64,000 nucleotides of DNA from Planctomycetota bacterium (GTDB lineage Bacteria > Planctomycetota > Planctomycetia > Planctomycetales > Planctomycetaceae). Position numbers and translations under genes: made by a program. Positions 24,983 to 32,715 of this stretch are shown here, one piece after another. The notes beneath the pieces were generated by a model, which was not told the DNA's origin, searched no databases, and was given only the letters and a program-made list of their open reading frames with translations. Position 1 is the first letter of the stretch. Each line of letters starts with the position of its first letter. The DNA lies in the NCBI GenBank assembly GCA_023417655.1, contig JAEZFD010000060.1, positions 22,653 through 86,652 on the forward strand, written 5' to 3'.

Positions 24983-25474
24983 TCAGGACGGGGTGACGAC
25001 CTGGGTTTCAGGCCCGCGAATGGGAACCTGTCGGCGAGGAATATCCGCCCGCTTCGCCAGATGAATTGTCAACACGCCATCTTTCAGGGTGGCATCCACT
25101 TTAGAGTCATCGACAGGGCAGGGGAGCGGAATTGATCGCGTAAAGTTGGAAAAACGTCGTTCTTCACGATGCACTCGCCGCTGATCCGGTTGGGAGGAAG
25201 ATTCGACTGCGCGCTTGCCGGAAATGACGAGTAGATCTCCCGTTAGTTCGACGGTGATTTCATGGTTCTGCCAGCCGGGGACATCGGCGGTAATCTCCAG
25301 CACTTCAGGAAGCTCAATGACATCAATGCGAGGAACGGCGCCGCGAAGATGCGGAGCGGCCTCGCCCAGAAATGTCTCCACGAGTTCGCCGACTTCCTGT
25401 TTCAGTCCGCCGAATGATGGAGTGGTGATCCACGGACGAAACAACCGATCTCGCATGGAAGATGATTCAGACAT
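24983..25474 (-). CDS. Small heat shock protein, Hsp20/alpha-crystallin family
   Basis: The 163-residue protein has a helical N-terminal region, an alpha-crystallin domain (about residues 45-140) with IDVIELPEVLEITADVPG, the EERRFSNFTRSIPLP segment and the signature DATLKDGVLTIHLAK, and a C-terminal tail with an I-x-I/V-like element (PIRGPETQV). It should form oligomers that hold unfolding proteins. The ATG at 25474 follows CAGGGA seven bases upstream; the frame is open 83 codons further up without homology, and that part is rejected. No CIRCE inverted repeat or obvious thermosensor is visible upstream. It is divergent from the aminotransferase gene. Confidence 0.92.
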   Translation of the reverse strand: MSESSSMRDRLFRPWITTPSFGGLKQEVGELVETFLGEAAPHLRGAVPRIDVIELPEVLEITADVPGWQNHEITVELTGDLLVISGKRAVESSSQPDQRRVHREERRFSNFTRSIPLPCPVDDSKVDATLKDGVLTIHLAKRADIPRRQVPIRGPETQVVTPS

Positions 25475-25841
25475 TGCATTCCCTGTCAGAGAGAACTGAT
25501 CTTGCCTCTCATTATCATAAGCCCCTGAGGAGCGGGATGAAACAGGGGGAATAACAGCATTTTCTGAATTCCTTGGGGGAATCCAGTCGCTCTTGTTCAG
25601 CGGAACATGTCCATTTTGCGAGAGATTCAAGTTGTGAGGGGGCGATTGCAGGAAATCGAGTCGAGTACGCTTGATTCTGTCGGCAGCACCTCCAAAAATC
25701 ATTGATTCGATTTCTCCCGGCAAACGGAGTGCGGTGACGCATTACCGGATTGCCATGTGTCACTTCCCTCATGGCGAGCGGTCCTTACCGCAGTCGCCCT
25801 GTTCCGGCCCGATGAATGGGCCATGCGATTCAGGCAATTCC
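25475..25841. other. Divergent promoter region between hsp20 and the aminotransferase gene
   Basis: These 367 bases hold no gene with recognisable homology, although both strands are open for long stretches. GCCCCTGAGG near 25525 partly mirrors CCTCTCATTATC, giving a weak stem. No promoter could be placed with confidence. Confidence 0.4.
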
Positions 25842-27038
25842 ATGCAGCTCTCTTCTGTCGTTCAGGCTCTGAAACCTTCCGCTACGATTGCCGCCGCAGC
25901 CAAGGCCAAGGAACTCAAATCCACCGGCGTTCATGTCCATGAATTCACGCTCGGGGAGCCCGATTTCCCGACTCCTCGTCACATCTGCGAAGCTGCTAAA
26001 GCCGCAATGGACGCCGGGCACACTCACTATACGCCTGCGACCGGGATTCCCGAGCTGAAGAAGGCTGTCGTTGACGCTTACAAGCGCGACTACGGTCTCT
26101 CGTATGAGCCGGGACAGGTGATCATCAGTAACGGAGCCAAGCATGCGATTCATAACGTGATCGCCTCGCTGTGCGGACCGGGTGATGAAGTGATCATTCC
26201 GACCCCTTACTGGGTCAGTTACAGCGCACTGGTGGAACTGACCGGGGCAACTGCTGTTCTGGTTCCGACCACTCAGGAAAGTGGTTTCTGTCTGAGTGCC
26301 GAGCAGTTTGAGAAAGCAATCACCAGTAAGACCAAACTGCTGATGCTCAATAATCCCTGCAACCCGACAGGGTCGTCATACCCCGTCGAGACATTGGAAG
26401 CACTCGCCCGCGTTGCTGTGAAGCACAAGATCCCGGTTCTGTCTGACGAGATCTATGAGAAGCTGCTGTACGGCGGAGCCCAGTTCCGTTCGTTCGCTTC
26501 CCTTGGCGAAGACGTGAAGGCCCTGACGATTACTGTCAGCGGAGTCAGTAAGGCCTATGCCATGACCGGCTGGCGAATCGGCTGGACGATCGCCCCAATG
26601 GCTTTGACAAAGGGAATGAGCAATCTGCAGAGCCAGCAGACTTCCAACCCTTGCAGCATCAGCCAGTATGCTGCGGTCGAAGCCCTCAACGGTTCGCAGG
26701 ATTGCATCACGGAGATGGTCGCTGAGTTTTCGAAGCGTCGCGATTACGTCGTGAAGCGATTGCGGGCGATTCCGGGTCTCGATTTTGCTGATCCGACCGG
26801 AGCCTTCTACGCATTTTTCAATGTGAGCAGCTACTTCGGTAAAACGCTGCCAGGCGGCGGTGTCGCAAAGAACTCGACCGAGTTCTGCGATCAGCTCTTG
26901 AGTGTCGCCCATGTGGCGACGGTGTCTGGTGACGATTTTGGGGCGCCGGGCTACGTTCGTCTCTCATTCGCAACGAGTCTGAAAGCTCTGGAAGCCGGGA
27001 TCGACGCTCTTGAAGCCTTCCTCCGCGAAGCGAAGTAA
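25842..27038 (+). CDS. Pyridoxal phosphate-dependent aspartate aminotransferase (class I)
   Basis: The 398-residue protein has the type Ib aminotransferase pattern: GEPDFPTPRHI, YTPATGIPELKKA, NGAKHAIHNVI, PTPYWVSY, NNPCNPTGS, SDEIYEKL, the PLP-lysine motif SGVSKAYAMTGWRIGW, and the C-terminal Arg in VRLSFATS. It should exchange amino groups between aspartate and 2-oxoglutarate, possibly also serving as a prephenate or aromatic aminotransferase; I cannot separate these by eye. The ATG at 25842 gives the family's usual length; a frame open 57 codons upstream is not homologous. A terminator follows, so it is probably monocistronic. Cytoplasmic. Confidence 0.94.
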   Translation: MQLSSVVQALKPSATIAAAAKAKELKSTGVHVHEFTLGEPDFPTPRHICEAAKAAMDAGHTHYTPATGIPELKKAVVDAYKRDYGLSYEPGQVIISNGAKHAIHNVIASLCGPGDEVIIPTPYWVSYSALVELTGATAVLVPTTQESGFCLSAEQFEKAITSKTKLLMLNNPCNPTGSSYPVETLEALARVAVKHKIPVLSDEIYEKLLYGGAQFRSFASLGEDVKALTITVSGVSKAYAMTGWRIGWTIAPMALTKGMSNLQSQQTSNPCSISQYAAVEALNGSQDCITEMVAEFSKRRDYVVKRLRAIPGLDFADPTGAFYAFFNVSSYFGKTLPGGGVAKNSTEFCDQLLSVAHVATVSGDDFGAPGYVRLSFATSLKALEAGIDALEAFLREAK

Positions 27039-27078
27039 GCGCGTGAGAAACACAGCAAGTTGATTTCAATGAGTTCCG

Positions 27079-27120
27079 AAAGGGGCCGCGTGGTGATTGC
27101 CGCGTGGGCCCCTTTCTTCT
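27079..27120 (+). terminator. Rho-independent terminator after the aminotransferase gene
   Basis: AAAGGGGCC (27079-27087) pairs with GGCCCCTTT (27107-27115), 9 bp perfect, followed by CTTCTT. It lies inside the open frame of the next gene if an early GTG is used, which argues for a later start there. Confidence 0.8.
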
Positions 27121-27172
27121 TACTCTTGTGACGGTCAGCGGAAAGAGGACACCCGGACGGAGTGAAACAGAC

Positions 27173-28930
27173 GTGACGTCGACTTCCCATTCCAGAGACG
27201 TCACACGCGCTCCCGGCAGCGCTGAGGCGGTCGGGCGTTCCGCGTTTCGTGACGTGATGTTCTACGCATTGCTGCTGCTGTGTGTGGTCGGTCTGCTCGC
27301 TGTGCACACGGCATGGTCGAAGACCGTGACCCATGATGAGCTCTGGCACGTCCCGGTTGGATTACGGAATCTGCGTGACGGTCAATTTGACGTTGATCGA
27401 CTGAATCCTCCTCTTGCGAGAATGTGGTCCGCTGTCCCGCTACTCATCATGGGCGTCTCGACTGATCATGAGACATTCAACTCGGCAGCGGGGAAGAGGT
27501 TCGTCGAAGATCATCCGACCCGATTTCCGTTGTATTTCTTCGCGGCCCGATGTGCCCATCTTGTCTGGTGGATTGCAGGAGGATTGATTGTCACCGTCTG
27601 GACCTGGCAACTGCTCGGACGGGATTCCGCGTTGCTGGCGGTGTTGCTTTATGCCACCTGTCCGAATCTGCTGGCGCATGGAAGTGTGGTGACGCCGGAT
27701 GCTCCGCTGATGTGTGCGTTCATGGCGACGCTGTATGTCTGCTGGAGGTGGTGCCTGAATCCGACTTGGGGCTGGGCAGTCTTATTAGGAATTCTGCTGG
27801 GAGTGACGCAAGGGGTGAAGTTCACCGGACTGCTGGCTTACCCACTGGTCGTGGCCGCAGTGCTCTGGGTTCTTGTCTTTCGCACGAACACCGCGAAATC
27901 ACGATTCAATGTCGCGGGGCAGGGATTGTTGGCAGGTGTACTGAGTCTTGTTGTCCTCGCTGCCTGCTATGGCTTCCAAGGGAATCTTGTTCCTCTTAAT
28001 CAGTATCAGTTCCGGGCGCAGGCAATGCAGTTCATGCAGTCGCTGTTCGCTTCGATTCCGTCGATTCGGGTTCCGTTTCCCTGCGATTACTTGCTGGGAA
28101 TTGATGAGCAGCGATTCATCATGGAAAGTCCTCACCCAGTCTTTCTCGACGGACAATGGAGTGTGACCGGGTTTCCTCACTATTACCTGATGATGTTGGT
28201 GTGGAAGATTCCGCACCTGCTGCAGGTGCTGTTTATCGCAGGGCTCGTTCGCTGGCTGTTCTTTGTTCGCCGACCCGGTCAGCGGAAAACATTACTGATC
28301 CTGCTGATTCCCATTCTGCTGGTGCTCATCGTTTCGAGTCGCGAAGGAATGCAACTGGGAGTGCGATATGTGCTGCCGATCCTTCCATTATTCATCATGA
28401 TTGCCAGTGCGTCGGCTGACTGGTGGGCACTGAGTTCCCGTCATTTCCGAGTCGCTTTGGGAATGATTCTGTGCGTGCTGGCTGTCTTTTCGTTGCGGTA
28501 TCACCCGAGCCATCTCGCCTACTTCAATGAATTCGCTGGCGGGCCAATTGGCGGAAGGTTTCATCTGCTCGATTCAAATCTCGACTGGGGACAGGACCTT
28601 CACCCTCTGTCGCAGGAACTGAAAGCCCGGGGCTGGAATGATGTCAGTCTGGCCTATTTCGGCACGGTTCCCCCTGAACTGCTAGGCTTCAAGTTCGAAC
28701 TGCCTCCGTCGTGGCGGCCTCAGCCGGGGAGATACGCCGTCAGTGTGAACTATGTCATGGGGCGTCCGCATGTGATCACGCAGGGCGACGGCGCGTCGCG
28801 AGGGACCGATTTCCAGGAATTCGGCTACTTCCGATTCTTTGAGCCGGTTCAGACCGTGGGGGGCTCAATCGATCTCTACGAATTGACGCCGGAGGACGTC
28901 ACCCGCTGGCAGGCCGCTCAAATTCGTTGA
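27173..28930 (+). CDS. GT39/ArnT-like polytopic membrane glycosyltransferase
   Basis: About 585 residues with some ten to twelve hydrophobic helices. After the first helix comes WSKTVTHDELWHVP: an acidic pair (Asp-Glu) in the first periplasmic loop, as in the GT39/GT83 and PMT families that use polyprenyl-phosphate sugars. NPPLARMW and TPDAPLM are further conserved loop motifs of this superfamily. The C-terminal soluble part has SNLDWGQDLHPLSQELK, which in related proteins is a periplasmic domain. It probably glycosylates a lipid or a secreted protein. I take GTG at 27173 as start because the aminotransferase terminator overlaps earlier candidates; a GGAG lies about 11 bases upstream, so the exact start is uncertain. 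Confidence 0.85.
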   Translation: MTSTSHSRDVTRAPGSAEAVGRSAFRDVMFYALLLLCVVGLLAVHTAWSKTVTHDELWHVPVGLRNLRDGQFDVDRLNPPLARMWSAVPLLIMGVSTDHETFNSAAGKRFVEDHPTRFPLYFFAARCAHLVWWIAGGLIVTVWTWQLLGRDSALLAVLLYATCPNLLAHGSVVTPDAPLMCAFMATLYVCWRWCLNPTWGWAVLLGILLGVTQGVKFTGLLAYPLVVAAVLWVLVFRTNTAKSRFNVAGQGLLAGVLSLVVLAACYGFQGNLVPLNQYQFRAQAMQFMQSLFASIPSIRVPFPCDYLLGIDEQRFIMESPHPVFLDGQWSVTGFPHYYLMMLVWKIPHLLQVLFIAGLVRWLFFVRRPGQRKTLLILLIPILLVLIVSSREGMQLGVRYVLPILPLFIMIASASADWWALSSRHFRVALGMILCVLAVFSLRYHPSHLAYFNEFAGGPIGGRFHLLDSNLDWGQDLHPLSQELKARGWNDVSLAYFGTVPPELLGFKFELPPSWRPQPGRYAVSVNYVMGRPHVITQGDGASRGTDFQEFGYFRFFEPVQTVGGSIDLYELTPEDVTRWQAAQIR

Positions 28931-29236
28931 ATGGATTCGGATCTCCTGCCGGGGAGCGGGGTTCCGTTCGGACGGCAAACCTCTCTTTACCAGTTTGTAA
29001 AAATGACCATACACTGCGGCCAACCCCGGGGCAGTGAGGTCGTTTTCAGCGATGTTGGCAGCAGTTTGCTTTTGAAGCAGCTCTGGCGACAGACATCCCG
29101 AGGGGCCTACGATGGAATCAGGCCTCTTCAGAAAACGCGGGCTGCCGGTCGGGTCTCACAGCGAATTTTAAATCCTCGCCTGAGACTCTGAACTCGTTGA
29201 GCATCGTGCTCAGAGACGCCTTAAAGGAGTGATGGC

Positions 29237-30571
29237 GTGCAATCGTTTACCTGGTATGACATCCTGATTCTCGGCATTCTCGTGTTCTTCACGATGCGTG
29301 GGGCAATCAAAGGCGTCATCTTTCAAATCGCCAGTCTGGCGGGCATCGTCCTCTGCTTCCTGTTTGCCAACGGCATCTCCGGAGCGCTCGGACCGTATGT
29401 GCATCTTGAGCCCCCATTGAACAACTGGGTGATTTTTGCAGCGGCCTACATCGGGTTCACATTCATCTGTTACATGATCGCCCGGGCTTTGAATGAGGTC
29501 ATCGAGCGAGCCAAGATGAAGGACTTTGACCGGAATCTCGGGGCGGTCTTCGGCTTCGTGAAAGGAGTCGCCCTGTCGCTGGTGCTGACTTACTTTGTGG
29601 TCACGATGTCGGTTGCAGCTCGGGAATCACTGAAGAATTCGTATTCAGGACGGTATGCAGCGATCATCATGGATCGCCTGCATCCTGTGCTCCCGGAACG
29701 GCTGCACGGAGCGGTCGCTGACTACATTCATCTCCTGGATCACGATGGTCTGGACCTGAATGCTCACAAGCATGATCACTCGAATCCTTCGAAGCCGTCT
29801 CCATTGGGAACACCATCCAGTTTCCCGACTTTTCCGGCGAATGATCCATTCGCTCCGATTCCTGGAACCAGCCCGCCGCCTCCGATTTCGTCAGGTAGTT
29901 CTTCTCTGTGGACGCAGTTGCAGGGGATCTTTAACAATGAATCACAGCGGATTGTGAATGAGGCTCTGCAGCGGGCTGACCCTCAGACTCGCAGTCAGAT
30001 GGAACAAACACTGAACGTCCTGACGAAGAACATGACTCCGCAGGAGCGCGCGAACCTCCAGCAGCAGATTACTCAGGTCGGCGCAAACCAGCTGAAGCAA
30101 TACCTTGACTCACGTCTCGGTTCACTGGGAACCCCTGTTCAACCAGTGACAGGAAATCCGTCGATGAGTCAGCCTGCCAATCCACCTGTGAGTCCACTGC
30201 CGACACCGTCCAATGCAGGGCAGGGGAGTCAGCTGACCGCTCAGAAGAATCAGCTGATCAAGGAAATCGCGGCCATCTACACACCGCTGCCGCAAATTCA
30301 GCAGAATATCGAGCAGGATATCACTATCCGCACCGCTGGGGTGCCTGATCAGGTCGTGGTCGCAGCGCTTGATGACTGGAAGGGAGACCTGCAAGGTCGC
30401 CGCCCTGATCCTGATCCTCAGACCAATGCGGAGTATCCGGTGGAAATTCGAATTGTCCGTCAGCTGCAGGCAGCGGGAATTCGGCTGGACCAACTGAGTG
30501 CTGATGTCCAGCGCCGTCTGAATGGAGGGCAGGCGCAGAGCGGTGTCGGAAACAGCAATAGCCCGCTGTAG
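29237..30571 (+). CDS. CvpA-family membrane protein with long Gln/Pro-rich extension
   Basis: The 444-residue product starts with a GTG eight bases after AAGGAG. The first 170 residues contain four hydrophobic helices with the CvpA pattern: WYDILILGILVFFTMRGAIKGVIFQ, then IASLAGIVLCFLFANGISG, and the last pair around VIFAAAYIGFTFICYMIARAL and FGFVKGVALSLVLTYF. CvpA proteins are linked to colicin V production and envelope stress. The remaining 270 residues are an extension: a Pro/Ser linker, then segments rich in Gln with Q-x-x-L-N repeats suggesting coiled coil. Such a tail is not part of typical 160-residue CvpA, and its role is unknown. No terminator is obvious directly after it. Confidence 0.88.
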   Translation: MQSFTWYDILILGILVFFTMRGAIKGVIFQIASLAGIVLCFLFANGISGALGPYVHLEPPLNNWVIFAAAYIGFTFICYMIARALNEVIERAKMKDFDRNLGAVFGFVKGVALSLVLTYFVVTMSVAARESLKNSYSGRYAAIIMDRLHPVLPERLHGAVADYIHLLDHDGLDLNAHKHDHSNPSKPSPLGTPSSFPTFPANDPFAPIPGTSPPPPISSGSSSLWTQLQGIFNNESQRIVNEALQRADPQTRSQMEQTLNVLTKNMTPQERANLQQQITQVGANQLKQYLDSRLGSLGTPVQPVTGNPSMSQPANPPVSPLPTPSNAGQGSQLTAQKNQLIKEIAAIYTPLPQIQQNIEQDITIRTAGVPDQVVVAALDDWKGDLQGRRPDPDPQTNAEYPVEIRIVRQLQAAGIRLDQLSADVQRRLNGGQAQSGVGNSNSPL

Positions 30572-30923
30572 GCAGCACCGGCTTGTTCGCTCCGAAACTG
30601 CATCGTCCTCTGCAGTGCGGATATCAGCCGATGGACGACGTGATCCAATCGACGATCTGATCCCATAGACTGTCCCATAGACTGAGTGGTCGGAAATCTC
30701 GCTCGGCCGTTGGGTACATGCTTCAAAGAAAATCCCCTGCAATCCCGGGAAGGTTGCAGGGGAGAATCGAACGCTGTTGAGGTGGAGCAGTTCTTCGTGG
30801 GCCATTCGTCGTAGAGCCGTTTGCTCTCCCTCGTGCTTGCGAATCGCGTCTGGACTGATGAAAGACTCAATTCCGCGTCGCAGGAATAGGGAGATCAAAA
30901 TGCAAATCAAAATGCAGAATGGT
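30572..30923. other. Spacer with two 12-bp tandem duplications
   Basis: 352 bases between the convergent CvpA and lipoprotein genes. CCCATAGACTGT/CCCATAGACTGA occupy 30662-30685, and ATCAAAATGCAA/ATCAAAATGCAG occupy 30894-30917. Both are head-to-tail 12-base repeats with one difference. A long antisense frame spans the CvpA tail and this spacer but shows no homology. Confidence 0.5.
30724..30762 (-). terminator. Probable terminator of the DUF1559 copy 3/lipoprotein operon
   Basis: CCCCTGCAA (30734-30742) pairs with TTGCAGGGG (30754-30762), 9 bp. Read on the minus strand it is followed by ATTTTCTTTG. It is about 160 bases after the lipoprotein stop, so the assignment is moderate. Confidence 0.55.
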
Positions 30924-31424
30924 TTATCGTGATTTGCTCTTACGGGTGGACGCCAGAGGCTTTTCCAGCTTGAAGTCCGACTTGATGACCTTCTGGTCGG
31001 CGGGAATCGTCAGAGTCAGTTCCGACTGGCTGTTATAGATGTTCGGAATGAACGAGACGATTTCAGGACGTTCAATCGGATCGCTGCCCGGCTCTTGAAT
31101 CGTGAGGACCTTGCCAGTCTCCTTCAGGCCGGTGATTTCGACACGATATTCACCAGGAATCGGACCTTGGTTTTTATCGATGTGAAACTGTCCATTCTGA
31201 ATCTTGGTCGAAGCGACGGGCCCCCCATCTTTGGGAAACAAAGTGATGGCCCCTCTCTCAACGATTTGATTGTCGAAAGTTACGCTTCCGTGAACTTCAC
31301 GTCGGTCGAGTCCATCTCCGCGACCGCAGCCATTGAGTCCTGCTGTGAGAGCGACTCCGAGTAACAGTCCTGCGATGCGACAGAGCAACCATTTCGATTG
31401 CGGGTTGATGTGGAAGGTTACCAT
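30924..31424 (-). CDS. Lipoprotein coupled to DUF1559 copy 3
   Basis: The 166-residue product starts at the ATG at 31424, whose bases overlap the last codons of the DUF1559 gene (ATGG followed by the TAA stop at 31418-31420), with GGAG upstream inside that gene. Translation is therefore probably coupled. A lipoprotein signal (WLLCRIAGLLLGVALTAGLNGC) puts the lipidated Cys near residue 33. The mature part contains VHGSVTFDNQIVERGAITLFPKDG, the beta-sandwich pattern of the same transthyretin/carboxypeptidase-regulatory-like class as the lipoprotein at 12.1 kb. The C-terminus is basic (RKSKSR). It is probably periplasmic and membrane-tethered and may work with the pilin-like neighbour. Confidence 0.82.
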   Translation of the reverse strand: MVTFHINPQSKWLLCRIAGLLLGVALTAGLNGCGRGDGLDRREVHGSVTFDNQIVERGAITLFPKDGGPVASTKIQNGQFHIDKNQGPIPGEYRVEITGLKETGKVLTIQEPGSDPIERPEIVSFIPNIYNSQSELTLTIPADQKVIKSDFKLEKPLASTRKSKSR

Positions 31425-32407
31425 TCGCCGACAGTCTCTCCCTTCCACTGCGTACTCAGTGCCTGCCAGATCTGATGGCTGATGTTGTCACTCGCGAATC
31501 GCACCGCACCATCGCAGAGCAGGGCATGAACTCCACCGACGTGATAGCTGCGGGCGGCAAGTGCCGATTGTCCGCGGCCGTTAGCGGTGGCTTCCGGGGG
31601 CGGTTCATAAGGCATGCCTTGAGAGGCGTTGTCGTTACAGGTTCCGCCGACGCAATAGTCGGGAGCAGGTGAGTTCGGAGTCAGACGGGTGGTGATCTGA
31701 TAGCAATTTGAGTCGTCGTTCCAGATTCGACCGCGGCGATCGACAGTCGATGACGGACCGAATCCCTTCTTCATCTCCATCATGGCCAGGGTATTGCTGG
31801 TCCCGTCAGTGATGTCTGAAATCCGGGCTCCGTAATTGATTCCGAATGGAGAGGCCCAAGATGTTGTTCCGCCGGGATCGTTTCCTGTCGGACCGCTGCC
31901 GTCCAGGTCCAGATAGCGGTGGGCTCCCCAGTTCAGACCATAATTCCCAAGGGTTTCCTGCTGGAAGTTTGAGGAATATTGTTCACCTGAAGATGGGTCG
32001 GTGGGGCACTGATAGACCGGCAACTTAACTTCCCGAACGCCTTTATTGGCCGCGGCAGTCGAGTTTAAATTGTGATTGTACTGGTGATAGGCCGCCTGCT
32101 GTTCGATGTAGGGCAGAATCTGCGACACAAAGACGCCGCGATAGTCGTTCCCGGACGCAAACGGAACACGAATGGCCCCCGGCGCGAACCGGCGATGGGT
32201 GCTCTCATAGTTGTGAAGAGCCAATCCCAACTGCTTCAGGTTGTTTCGACAAGCGCTGCGACGAGCTGCTTCACGGGCCTGCTGGACTGCAGGCAGCAGC
32301 AGGGCAATCAGAACTGCAATGATCGCGATGACGACAAGCAGTTCAATCAGTGTGAAGCCACGCCGACGGACGGCGAGGCGGGGCAGGGGAGGCAACGGAC
32401 GCGACAT
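31418..32407 (-). CDS. DUF1559 protein with prepilin-type N-terminus (copy 3)
   Basis: The 329-residue protein has a Pro/Arg leader, the prepilin motif RGFTLIELLVV and hydrophobic helix, then the DUF1559 domain. The C-terminal signature is slightly different from the other two copies: YHVGGVHALLCDGAVRFASDNI, lacking the strict ADGSVRF. Gly/Asn-rich internal stretches are typical of the family. It overlaps its partner lipoprotein gene by seven bases. No further DUF1559 gene is adjacent. As for the others, a prepilin peptidase is expected to process it, but the assembly it belongs to is not known. Confidence 0.91.
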   Translation of the reverse strand: MSRPLPPLPRLAVRRRGFTLIELLVVIAIIAVLIALLLPAVQQAREAARRSACRNNLKQLGLALHNYESTHRRFAPGAIRVPFASGNDYRGVFVSQILPYIEQQAAYHQYNHNLNSTAAANKGVREVKLPVYQCPTDPSSGEQYSSNFQQETLGNYGLNWGAHRYLDLDGSGPTGNDPGGTTSWASPFGINYGARISDITDGTSNTLAMMEMKKGFGPSSTVDRRGRIWNDDSNCYQITTRLTPNSPAPDYCVGGTCNDNASQGMPYEPPPEATANGRGQSALAARSYHVGGVHALLCDGAVRFASDNISHQIWQALSTQWKGETVGEW

Positions 32408-32652
32408 TTTTCAGTTCCACAATTCGAAGTCGTCGTTCATTTCGTCAGCGAGAAAGCCGCTACGCAAACGACTATCAAGTTGGTCGTGTTATATTGAGTG
32501 AGGATTTTATCGTCAATCATGATTCGTGCAGTTCAATCATTTTTGGTGGGGGAAGTAATTATTCTGTCGTTCCAGAAATTGTCGCAGTGGCATATGTGGT
32601 AAACAGTTGTGGAGAATGAGGCTGCCTGGAACGGATTGCTTGGCAGCAAACG
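32408..32652. other. AT-rich promoter region upstream of DUF1559 copy 3
   Basis: A spacer, noticeably richer in A and T than the surroundings, from the DUF1559 start to the terminator of the PVC dehydrogenase gene. Tracts such as ATATTGAGTGAGGATTTTAT could serve as a promoter for the minus-strand gene. No gene is seen. Confidence 0.4.
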
Positions 32653-32684
32653 AAAAAAGACGCACCAGTCTCGGCTGATGCTTC
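32653..32684 (-). terminator. Rho-independent terminator after the PVC dehydrogenase gene
   Basis: On the minus strand GAAGCATCAG pairs with CTGGTGCGTC (one mismatch, one G-T) around a CCGAGA loop, followed by TTTTTT. It lies about 30 bases after the stop. Confidence 0.8.
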
Positions 32685-32715
32685 TTTGCAATGCTGGCGA
32701 GATTTGATACTATCC

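Noticed and set aside
30122..30910. 262-codon minus-strand frame overlapping the CvpA tail and the spacer
   Set aside because: No homology, no ribosome binding site; the tandem repeats lie within it.
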